Assembly: GCF_037975245.1 (NCBI RefSeq)
Contig: NC_092576.1
Coordinates: 22,691,611-22,755,610, forward strand
Direction of reading: 5' to 3'
Source: Apostichopus japonicus
Lineage: Eukaryota > Echinodermata > Holothuroidea > Aspidochirotida > Stichopodidae
DNA: 64,000 nucleotides
The position numbers and the translations under genes were made by a program. Each line of letters opens with the position of its first letter. Position 1 is the stretch's first letter. The notes beneath the pieces were generated by a model. That model was not told the DNA's origin. It ran no database searches and saw nothing but the letters and a program-made list of their open reading frames with translations. Of this stretch, positions 59,401 through 64,000 are shown piece by piece.

Positions 59401-61348
59401 TTCCATACATTGTTCATTGTATTCCATACATTGTTCATTGTATTGTTCATTGTATTCCATACATTGTTCATCACCTGCTTACACTGCATATATACAGACC
59501 TGAATCAGGATGAAGATGGGCAAGGATCTGATCCTCTCTGGAAACATTAGCGACTGGAGCTACTTTAGGAGGTGAAGGTCTTGGAGGAGGCTTCTTCTTG
59601 GCTATAATAGAATGTTTAAATGGGAATGTTAAAAAACTATGGAGTAATGTTTATAGATGATGGATCAATTCATTCGATTGATTATGTTATTTTTGCGAAA
59701 ATCTCAATTTTTTTTATAAAGGAAATTGACAAGTTTAGGCCGTATTTTACAGCATTTCCCGACATTGGTTGACTCAATTTTTCAGATATGTACAGTAAGT
59801 AGGAAAACACTAAGAACACTTTTGAATAAAGCATAGATTTCCTACCATGCTTGCATGTCATTATTGTTCTACTTTAAGTTATATTTCAAGGCTATTACAG
59901 ATATGGAATGTCATTAGTGGAATGACAAGCTATCAGTTCCAATGTTTGTAACTAAATTAAAAGTTCACAGAATATCTAATGACTTTTAAAATGTCTGATT
60001 TAACATCTTGAATGAGTATAGCAGTCTATCAACGATAACATTATATAAATAAAAGCTGAGACAACTGTAACAACCTGGTATTACAAAATAAAATGAAACT
60101 GTTAGCAAACTGCTTATCCACTAGCGAGCCTGTGTAAGAGAATGTGTAAAAGTAAGTTGGCCTGACGTTTCGATCCTAGCAGGATCTTTTTCAAAGGCTA
60201 AATGACAAGTAACAGAAGGGACAAAAACACACACAGAATACAGACAGGTTAATGAGCTTGGTGAACACAAAGAGATAGATGTAAGTGGATTAGTAGACAA
60301 GGGATGGAGAGAAGAAAGAAAGAAACCAACAGGGGAAGAGGAGAGGTCAGAGATAAACAGTGGAGGGACAAAGAGAGGATTAAGGGAAGGGGGTAGGGAA
60401 TAAACTGGAGAAGGACAAAGACAGAAAGGTGTGGAGAAAAAGGAGTGGAAGAGAGCTATGAGAAGAAGAGTGATGGAGGGGGGGGGGGGGGGAATAAGGG
60501 GAGTCCTATTACAAGTACAAACTTACGTGGAGGTCTCTCAGGGGCCATTCCCTCAACTCCCAGTAGGTCACCGATAGCATCATCTACACTGGAGGAACCA
60601 ACTGACCCAGAGACGGCTAAGAAAAAACATGAAAAAATAGAATTATGCACACTAGGCTTGGCTGCTACTATCTGATACTGAGACTATACTAATGTTTACG
60701 AAAATGAAGATACTGGTGCTCATATCAAAATTGTCCTTGGAATTAAAATAAAAGGTGAATAATGGAAATGACAGTCTCCTGGTCAATATCCGTGTTTGTT
60801 TTGAAAGGATAAATTGAGATTGACATCTTTTGAGTCAGTAAATCATATTGTCTTCTGTGACCTTCTTCAAACATGTCAATTAAATTGTTAACTTAGATTA
60901 GTATTTACTATACTGGTATGTATTCTGTAATGTGTTCCATTGTTGATTTCTGTCACTGTACAAATGAAACAACTATAACTCAAAATAAGGAATTTTGAAC
61001 AAAGTATTCCTCTTCAAATGATAAAATGTAACACTTTTTTGCACTCTTGAATCTAGTGCTGTAAAATTTATACAAAATACTTCAGTTCTCAGTGCTATGA
61101 CCAACACTAATGTTACTAAAGTAGTCTCAATTGTTACATCATTAGTACAATGTAAGCACAACAAAAACTCATTCCATTGGACATTTACAAGATATGTAAT
61201 GCAACTGCCTCCTACATAGCTAGAAGTAAACTACTGCATTCCTTCCTGACCAAAACAACAAACCTGCTAATCTCTGGACTTAATCCCCTTCTACAAGGTG
61301 GCATTGCGATCACTTACCCAGCTCTTTTACTGTTTTTCTACCATCCAT
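29327..61348 (-). CDS. DNMBP: DNMBP (Tuba)-family Rho guanine nucleotide exchange factor
   Basis: 22 coding exons on the minus strand, 2,637 nt, 878 residues plus stop; phases agree at every junction in the model. Order: Pro-rich N-terminus (PPPRPSPP, about 44-54), coiled coil (about 85-165), DH domain (about 170-385, ending INEFKRRKD), BAR domain (about 386-690) with an acidic insert, SH3 (about 738-800) and a C-terminal SH3 (825-878). DH-BAR-SH3-SH3 is the arrangement of DNMBP/Tuba and of ARHGEF37/38. The coiled coil before the DH favours DNMBP, but the N-terminal SH3 tandem of full-length vertebrate Tuba is absent. Expected role: Cdc42 activation at membranes and junctions, linking to actin regulators. 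Introns are crowded with minisatellites. A small extra exon before the last one may be missing. Confidence 0.9.
29640..30246 (-). repeat. 82-bp tandem array carrying exon-21 donor copies
   Basis: About seven units. Six contain CCATTGGTAAGTAGC (minus strand), i.e. the last bases of exon 21 plus its 5' splice site; the unit next to the exon lacks it. Confidence 0.93.
30247..30353 (-). CDS. DNMBP: DNMBP-like exon 21 (SH3 end, linker)
   Basis: Completes the SH3 with [11 protein letters not shown], then an acidic linker ending DGSDEEQPL. Donor CCATTG|GTAAGTAGC, which is repeated six times downstream. Confidence 0.88.
30400..30770. repeat. Degenerate ~30-bp minisatellite
   Basis: Repeated ACAGAGTAGTATGTTTGTAT with variable spacers, in intron 20. 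Confidence 0.75.
30771..30950. repeat. ~23-bp minisatellite (GGTACCTGTCACACACCACC)
   Basis: Seven to eight copies rich in CACCATC, in intron 20 directly beyond the preceding array. Confidence 0.75.
31016..31220 (-). CDS. DNMBP: DNMBP-like exon 20 (SH3, first part)
   Basis: Encodes an Asn/Gln-rich start and most of an SH3: [20 protein letters not shown], then the RWYVDNG Trp strand. Donor GGAG|GTGAGT, phase 1. Confidence 0.92.
31860..32042 (-). CDS. DNMBP: DNMBP-like exon 19 (linker)
   Basis: 61 codons, phase 0. Ends with a basic and Pro-rich linker ([19 protein letters not shown]). Acceptor CTTCCACAG, donor GTGAGT. Confidence 0.9.
32128..32283 (-). repeat. ~54-bp duplications of the exon-18 donor
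   Basis: Two intronic copies of the exon 18 end plus donor (TCTACTGGAG|GTAATTCATA and a variant with GTCATT) follow the real junction. Confidence 0.85.
32284..32466 (-). CDS. DNMBP: DNMBP-like exon 18 (BAR C-terminal helix)
   Basis: 61 codons, phase 0. Encodes [20 protein letters not shown] and continues to LKKIYPLLE. Donor TTGGAG|GTAATTC, whose surroundings are duplicated in the intron. Confidence 0.92.
32540..33185. repeat. ~25-bp minisatellite, about 25 copies
   Basis: Unit: AGATAATAGTACTAACTATA then TATAC. In intron 17. Confidence 0.9.
33655..34615. repeat. 33-37-bp minisatellite, about 25 copies
   Basis: Unit: CTCACCCTATCAATAGGGAT then CCAGTGGTCTAACATAC; the CCCTATNNNTAGGG part is palindromic. 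In intron 17. Confidence 0.9.
34988..35095 (-). CDS. DNMBP: DNMBP-like exon 17 (acidic insert)
   Basis: 36 codons, phase 0 both sides, so it can be skipped without loss of frame. Encodes [20 protein letters not shown] followed by a basic segment. Acceptor TGATTAAG is poor. It looks like a disordered loop inserted in the BAR domain and possibly alternatively spliced. Confidence 0.78.
35640..37045. repeat. 74-bp tandem repeat, about 19 copies
   Basis: Unit: TCACTTTCACTGAAGATATT, CCCTGTCATTGTGATTAATA and CATTAAACCCTCACAGCACT. Two variants (TTTCACTG/TCAACTG) alternate in places, which suggests a dimeric amplification step. In intron 16. Confidence 0.93.
37270..40236 (-). repeat. ~83-bp tandem repeat, about 35 copies, abutting exon 16
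   Basis: Unit: TTTATCTTGGGCCTGGCTAG, GGAGCCCCATTGATTATAAC and CAGTCAGTATTAATGACATA. It starts at the exon 16 donor. One unit at the far end (37341-37361) again carries AAAGCAG|GTCAGTA as in the exon. Confidence 0.93.
40237..40398 (-). CDS. DNMBP: DNMBP-like exon 16 (BAR)
   Basis: 54 codons, phase 0. Encodes [20 protein letters not shown] and then [12 protein letters not shown], the typical BAR turn. Donor AAGCAG|GTCAGTATG. Confidence 0.93.
41290..41421 (-). CDS. DNMBP: DNMBP-like exon 15 (BAR)
   Basis: 44 codons, phase 0 both sides. Encodes [20 protein letters not shown]. Donor GTAAGTA. Confidence 0.9.
41651..41755 (-). CDS. DNMBP: DNMBP-like exon 14 (BAR)
   Basis: 35 codons, phase 0 both sides: [20 protein letters not shown], an amphipathic BAR helix. 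Its acceptor and first ~20 bp are duplicated upstream (near 41814-41840). Confidence 0.92.
41756..41900 (-). repeat. Duplicated acceptor of exon 14
   Basis: The sequence ACAGACTGTGGACGAAGACT occurs at the real exon start and again about 70 bp upstream, each followed by similar AT-rich sequence and the string CAAACAATGCA. Confidence 0.85.
42460..42833 (-). repeat. ~118-bp tandem copies of the exon-13 end
   Basis: Three degenerate intronic units, each containing AACCAGAAAATCACC-GCATC and the following donor region, with G-rich linkers. At these units the donor GTGGGT has become ATTGGT, GTTTGT or GTTGGT. Confidence 0.9.
42834..42964 (-). CDS. DNMBP: DNMBP-like exon 13 (start of BAR)
   Basis: Basic stretch ([20 protein letters not shown]) opening the BAR domain. 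Donor TCTCAG|GTGGGT. About 40 bp of its 3' end recur in the intron as degenerate copies. Confidence 0.9.
43276..43381 (-). CDS. DNMBP: DNMBP-like exon 12 (end of DH)
   Basis: Encodes the last DH helix ending [13 protein letters not shown]. Donor GTGGGT, phase 1 out. Confidence 0.92.
43480..44274 (-). repeat. ~100-bp tandem array with exon-11 donor copies
   Basis: About eight units, most containing ATTGTACAAGGTATGTACC (minus strand), i.e. the last ten bases of exon 11 plus its donor. Two units have mutated it (TTTACACGG, TGTAAAAGG). Confidence 0.93.
44275..44368 (-). CDS. DNMBP: DNMBP-like exon 11 (DH CR3)
   Basis: Encodes [20 protein letters not shown], the hallmark DH helix that contacts the GTPase. 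Donor ATTGTACAAG|GTATGTACC, copied repeatedly in the following intron. Confidence 0.95.
44766..44821 (-). CDS. DNMBP: DNMBP-like exon 10 (DH)
   Basis: Encodes [18 protein letters not shown]; phase 2 out. Donor GTGAGC. Confidence 0.85.
44985..45405. repeat. 44-bp minisatellite, about 9 copies
   Basis: Unit: TTGAGAGGACACACAGTTAG, TGTTATGTGTGGAATACAGT and ATTC; copies are almost identical. In intron 9. Confidence 0.92.
45842..45933 (-). CDS. DNMBP: DNMBP-like exon 9 (DH), GC donor
   Basis: Encodes [20 protein letters not shown], matching the DH stretch Y-x-x-Y-C-x-N. The intron begins GCAAGT rather than GT; AG|GCAAGT is the classical GC-AG donor. Phase 0 out fits the next exon. Confidence 0.88.
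46380..47023. repeat. Degenerate 20-30-bp repeats before exon 8 donor
   Basis: Two families, ACAATGTGGCACAATGTAT and GTATTACAATAAAGTCCACT. The second abuts the exon 8 donor and its GTAATAC string equals the first bases of that intron. Confidence 0.75.
47024..47147 (-). CDS. DNMBP: DNMBP-like exon 8 (DH)
   Basis: Encodes [11 protein letters not shown], the DH segment usually written (L)FxNxxEI. Acceptor GACTTTCGCAG, donor GTAATA. Phase 1 out. Confidence 0.9.
47385..48655. repeat. ~26-bp minisatellite, about 48 copies
   Basis: Unit: AATGTAATTCTCACATGATA then TTAC/TTATT. A block of about 300 bp recurs (47.9-48.1 and 48.2-48.5 kb), showing segmental duplication inside the array. In intron 7. 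Confidence 0.92.
49365..50010. repeat. ~36-bp minisatellite (GGTTACCTAGCACCCAGGTA type)
   Basis: About 18 degenerate units of AACCATACCAGAATGGTTAC then CTAGCACCCAAGT; each contains the inverted pair GGTTAC/GTAACC. Confidence 0.85.
50020..50205. repeat. ~33-bp minisatellite
   Basis: Five to six copies of ACTCAATGTACCCCAATGGA then ATGCATAACACAT. Confidence 0.85.
50875..55168. repeat. 4.3-kb satellite-like array, 85-89-bp unit, about 49 copies
   Basis: Unit: GCATGGAATGATATTGTGTT, CCCCTGTGATGCATGTTTCT, ATTAGTAAGCCCATGTTGAT, a TA stretch and GTCAACAGACAAAGTG. Units are nearly identical apart from the TA-stretch length and a few diagnostic bases. Long open frames on both strands come from units divisible by three and are not genes. 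It ends 11 bp from the exon 7 donor. Confidence 0.97.
55179..55238 (-). CDS. DNMBP: DNMBP-like exon 7
   Basis: 20 codons, [20 protein letters not shown], phase 0 on both sides. Acceptor CTATTTCCTCAG, donor ATG|GTTAGA. An acidic linker in the DH domain. Confidence 0.8.
55856..56019 (-). CDS. DNMBP: DNMBP-like exon 6 (start of DH domain)
   Basis: Encodes [20 protein letters not shown], the conserved first DH helix (CR1) with its invariant Glu ([10 protein letters not shown]). Donor GTGAGA, phase 0 out. Confidence 0.92.
56316..56905. repeat. (GGGAA)n polypurine tract, ~590 bp
   Basis: An almost pure GAAGGGAAGG run with GGGAG interruptions at both ends; all purine on the plus strand. In intron 5. 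Confidence 0.97.
56979..57120 (-). CDS. DNMBP: DNMBP-like exon 5 (coiled coil)
   Basis: Acceptor TTTTTCCAG, donor GTTAGT. Glu/Gln/Leu-rich helix ([21 protein letters not shown]). Leaves in phase 1. Confidence 0.85.
57330..58110. repeat. CAGTA/GAGCAGTACAGT-type repeats
   Basis: Degenerate short units (ACAGAGCAGTACAGTATTGT) with a longer block of about 240 bp repeated (57.46-57.70 and 57.70-57.95 kb). In intron 4. Confidence 0.9.
58437..58531 (-). CDS. DNMBP: DNMBP-like exon 4 (coiled coil)
   Basis: Acceptor TTTCCTGTAG, donor GTAAGA. Encodes a helical stretch [20 protein letters not shown] that starts the coiled coil. Leaves in phase 0. Confidence 0.82.
59195..59475. repeat. 21-bp minisatellite, about 13 copies
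   Basis: Unit: TTCATTGTATTCCATACATTG; 21 bp keeps every frame open, so the open frames on both strands are artefacts. It lies just downstream of exon 3 in intron 3. Confidence 0.93.
59500..59601 (-). CDS. DNMBP: DNMBP-like exon 3 (Pro-rich)
   Basis: Encodes [12 protein letters not shown], a likely SH3 ligand, then [11 protein letters not shown]. Donor GTCTGT. Phases 1 and 1. Confidence 0.78.
60115..60240. repeat. Possible interspersed-repeat fragment
   Basis: Contains TGACGTTTCGATCCTAGCAG followed by GATCTTTTTCAAAGG, with an inner hairpin GATCCT-AGC-AGGATC. This string type is common in invertebrate repeats, but no second copy is in the window. Confidence 0.35.
60527..60616 (-). CDS. DNMBP: DNMBP-like exon 2
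   Basis: Acceptor TTTTTTCTTAG, donor GTAAGT. Encodes a Ser/Gly stretch, then [12 protein letters not shown] and ERPP. Phases 1 and 1. Confidence 0.75.
61318..61348 (-). CDS. DNMBP: DNMBP-like exon 1 (start)
   Basis: ATG GAT GGT..., [10 protein letters not shown], then the donor GTAAGTG. An in-frame TGA lies 15 nt upstream of the ATG. It joins exon 2 in frame (phase 1). A likely gene end lies only 1.1 kb upstream (62444), leaving little room for further 5' coding exons. Confidence 0.45.
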
Positions 61349-61801
61349 AAGCCAGAGAGCTCATAGTGAGAATACTCACATAGTACATTGAGTGAGATGA
61401 TGATGAACTGGGAAGCTTCTCATCAATATCATGAATCTGAGCAAAGCAGGGAAGTTTCTCTCTCAACAAGTAATATGAAATAAAAATTCCTTATTTGTGT
61501 GTGTTTGCTTTCGTAATATGTTGGGAAATGAAAAAAAAAGCAACATTTCTCATCCACTTGGACAGATTTACCACTCCTAAAACATGTTGGTCTACAAAGG
61601 CAACATCTTTGAAACTTACAACTTAGACTAAACGATGGTTTGTTAATTGTTGAAGGCAATCTTGTTAATCCTATTATTAATCAAGTTATGAACAGTTCTA
61701 ACTGAGATCTCAAGGCAACTATGCAAGGCAACTGGGTAGGTATTAATTAAATCTACTAAAATATGGTAAAACTTACTGGTTTATATATTTAAGAGTGACA
61801 A

Positions 61802-62179
61802 GCTTACCTGTCTCCTCACAACCTTAGCACACTCATTCTACCGTGTCTAGTATGCCCTGGTAATCTTTTAAAACTGTGCACCCTCAATGACCGGCTCCCC
61901 CGGTCGTTGCCCTTCCTTCTCATTCTACCATCCAAAGTGTTTACACATACGTTTTCGTAGTGGATTAAAATCTTACGGAAATTGCCTGGAATACATTGGA
62001 TTTTTACCTCTTCACATCCTATGGGATTTCAGAACGTTTTACAGTCATTTACAGCCTGATCAGTATCCTTTTCTTCTTAAGGGAGGGAGTTTGGGGGCTG
62101 TTTTTAATGTGGGACCCATGTCCATGTGTTCGTTTTTGAGTAGCATAGAGGTGCATAGGTTGTGAGGAGACAGGTAAGC
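61802..62179. mobile_element. Inverted-repeat (MITE-like) element
   Basis: A perfect 23-bp inverted repeat, GCTTACCTGTCTCCTCACAA plus CCT at 61802-61824 and its complement at 62157-62179, encloses about 330 bp. I could not see a target duplication. Part of the right end recurs at 24589. The enclosed open frame (61887-62165, +) has no recognisable domain. It lies in the putative promoter region of the DNMBP-like gene. Confidence 0.55.
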
Positions 62180-62443
62180 GAGGAACAAAGTAAATCATGT
62201 TTAATAAGTAACAAACAGTACATCAGACTATTAACACAATGCTGGTATCTTATTATTCACACCATTCTGTTTAGTGAGCTCAGACAAACATGCACTTGGT
62301 TACCGCACCAAGTCTTGCGATTACAATACCTTGAATACAAGGCTAATGTAACAGACATTAGATAAAAAAGTCTTTATGTTAAGACTTGGCAAGAATCCAT
62401 TGCTAATACAGCTACTTCCTTTCAAGTGAGATAAATTTCTGTT

Positions 62444-62611
62444 TCATTTGTTTTTCCTAAACATCCTCTTAGCTTCCTTTGCTTCTGTGTTTATTTCCCA
62501 GATGATGGTGGGTTTGCCATTGACTCGCTGGATTCCAATGATTGTGACATTGTAAGTGTGCAGTCTCAGTGATTTAATCAGTGCAGTTATAAGTTTGCAA
62601 ACTATGATGTT
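62444..62611 (-). CDS. Possible terminal exon of an upstream gene
   Basis: A minus-strand frame of about 55 codons ends at TGA (62446-62444). It reads like protein (VTIIGIQRVNGKPTIIWEIN, then a Lys/Arg-rich tail EAKEAKRMFRK). The 5' boundary is uncertain: CATCATAG|TTTGC at 62611 is one choice, a later AG near 62571 another. I do not recognise the family. Against it, the plus strand shows a good acceptor (TTTATTTCCCAG) and donor (GTAAGTG) around 62502-62552, so a 51-nt plus-strand exon is the alternative. Confidence 0.35.
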   Translation of the reverse strand, partial: NIIVCKLITALIKSLRLHTYNVTIIGIQRVNGKPTIIWEINTEAKEAKRMFRKNK

Positions 62612-62898
62612 ATACATACATAGTTATACATAGTAACACATAGACAGTACAGATATTCAGGTTTTACAACCCATGTAGACCCTCCAAATATATTCAACAC
62701 TGTTAAAACATTCCAGATTATTCGAGTTATGGCTATATATACATGTTGGAGATTGCACTGAACATGTTATGCCAGTCTTGATCTAGCTTTTAATCTGCAA
62801 GGTTAGGAGCATACTGTAGTACTCACCTTGACCAATCACACCGAGGCCTTGCTCGAGCAGTATGCACTGAACATATTAAATACATGTGGAGTGAACAT

Positions 62899-63150
62899 GT
62901 GGAGTGTTAGCTCAGTGGTTAACACTGGTGCCTTTCAATCATAAGGTCCCCAGTTTGAGTCACTCCAAGATTAATGTATGTCCTCCAGTTACAGAGTTGT
63001 TAACAATTAGCAATTCATAATCATGGATGTTAAAATATGAATGTAAGAGACTGACTTCGGTCAGCTTGCGGCTTTGATAAGCCAATGGGGCTTCTTCGCG
63101 AGTTCCTGCTTGCAGGAGGATCTAAAATACAAACATACATACATACATAC
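62899..63150 (+). mobile_element. tRNA-derived SINE
   Basis: The head GGAGTGTTAGCTCAGTGGTT is tRNA-like with an A box (TAGCTCAGTGG). A B-box-like AGTTTGAGTCA follows, and CACTCC (62961-62966) pairs with GGAGTG as an acceptor stem. The 3' half can fold into three small hairpins: CTGAC-TTCG-GTCAG, GGCTT-TGAT-AAGCC and TCCTGC-TT-GCAGGA. It ends in a (CATA)n tail. A second 3'-end copy is at 9903-9940. Confidence 0.85.
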
Positions 63151-63194
63151 CAGTCTTGATCTAGCTTTTAATCTGATAGGTTAAAGGGAAGCAG

Positions 63195-63372
63195 GACACT
63201 TCGCCCAACAACCATATCGCCCAACTGCCATTTCGCCCAACCTTACCATTTCGCCCAACCAGCCTGGTCATTTCGCCCAACCAGCCTGGTCATTTCGCCC
63301 AACCAGCCTGGTCATTTCGCCCAACCAGCCTGGTCATTTTGCCCAACCAGTCTGGTCATTTCGCCCAACCTT
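63195..63372. repeat. 22-bp minisatellite (CATTTCGCCCAACCAGCCTGGT)
   Basis: Five or six near-perfect copies after a few shorter variants (CATATCGCCCAAC, CATTTCGCCCAAC). Confidence 0.92.
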
Positions 63373-63389
63373 GATTAAATATGATATTT

Positions 63390-63930
63390 AAAAAGGAAAC
63401 GTTCGGGAATTGTTAACGTTACAGGATACGAACCGAATATTAAGGAAACTTGAGGATTGATCAGTGTGTTAGGGGTTAGGTTTGATAGTAAACGTTTGAA
63501 TATTAAGGAATATTAAGGAAACTTGAAGTCCTTTACTTTTTATAACTTTAGTAAGGAAACGTTCGGGAATTTTTAACGTTACAGGATACGAACCGAATAT
63601 TAAGGAATCTTGAGGATGGATCAGTGTTTTAGGGGTTAGGTTTGATAGGTTTGATATAGTAAACGTTCGGGAATTGTTAACGTTACGGGATACGAACTGA
63701 GTATTAAGGAAACTTGAAGTCGTGGTTAAAATGATTACATATGTGATTACATATGTGGTTACATTGATAAAGTGGTTACATTGATTAAATATAGTAATTC
63801 AATATTACGGACGGGTTTTATATAGTTTTTTCCAATTTAATAAGGAAACGTTCGGGAATTGTTAGTCAGTAGGATGGATCAGTGTTTTAGGGGTTAGGTT
63901 TGATAGGTTTTTATGAAGACCGATTCCCCT
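63390..63930. repeat. ~100-180-bp repeat, four partial copies
   Basis: Each copy has AAACGTTCGGGAATTGTTAA (variants), most followed by CGTTACAGGATACGAACCGA; three carry GATCAGTGTTTTAGGGGTTA. The spacing is irregular. Confidence 0.8.
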
Positions 63931-64000
63931 GTGTTTGTATAATAATATAACTTCCATTGTATGCCTAAACGCCTAAAGTAGTGTAATCCTCCCATTATAC

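Noticed and set aside
59140-59550. Hydrophobic open frames resembling membrane proteins
   Set aside because: Produced by a 21-bp minisatellite (seven codons) in intron 3.
63470-63910. Telomeric repeat
   Set aside because: Only isolated TTAGGGGTTAGG strings within a longer repeat; no (TTAGGG)n run.

Overview
The window is animal nuclear DNA, AT-rich, with spliced genes, long introns packed with minisatellites, and several kinds of transposable element. A tRNA-headed SINE, a Ty3/gypsy element primed by tRNA-Leu, and the gene content fit a marine invertebrate, perhaps a deuterostome such as an echinoderm or hemichordate. That placement is an inference; I cannot name the species.

Layout. 0.6-4.8 kb (+): a four-exon model for a small secreted, very basic protein that I do not recognise. 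Nested DNA transposons (1.70-3.83 kb) sit in its second intron. 4.8-9.9 kb: no recognised gene, apart from simple repeats and a 36-bp minisatellite. 9,957-19,727 (-): one complete, probably young Ty3/gypsy LTR retrotransposon with 1,748-bp LTRs, gag, pol and an extra ORF encoding two C2H2 zinc fingers. 20,351-21,650 (-): a clear two-exon gamma-glutamylaminecyclotransferase (GGACT) gene. 22-29 kb: mostly minisatellite arrays. 29,327-61,348 (-): a 22-exon, 32-kb gene for a Tuba/DNMBP-family Rho GEF (Pro-rich and coiled-coil N-terminus, DH, BAR, SH3, SH3). Every exon junction in the model keeps the reading frame; the product is about 878 residues. 62.4-62.6 kb (-): a possible terminal exon of the next gene. 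62.9-63.15 kb: an intact SINE. 63.2-63.96 kb: more tandem repeats.

The most unusual feature is in the DNMBP-like gene. In at least four introns the tandem-repeat unit next to the exon contains a copy of the 3' end of that exon together with its 5' splice site (near 30.2, 32.3, 42.8 and 44.3 kb). A single such copy lies at the far end of a fifth array (37.35 kb), and an acceptor copy lies near 41.8 kb. The introns seem to have grown by tandem amplification across exon/intron junctions, leaving rows of decoy splice sites. I do not know of a named system for this.

The genes do not form a pathway. GGACT is a metabolic enzyme, the DNMBP-like protein would activate Cdc42-type GTPases at membranes, and the left-hand gene would encode a secreted factor. 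All exon models are read by eye from splice consensus and phase, without transcripts.
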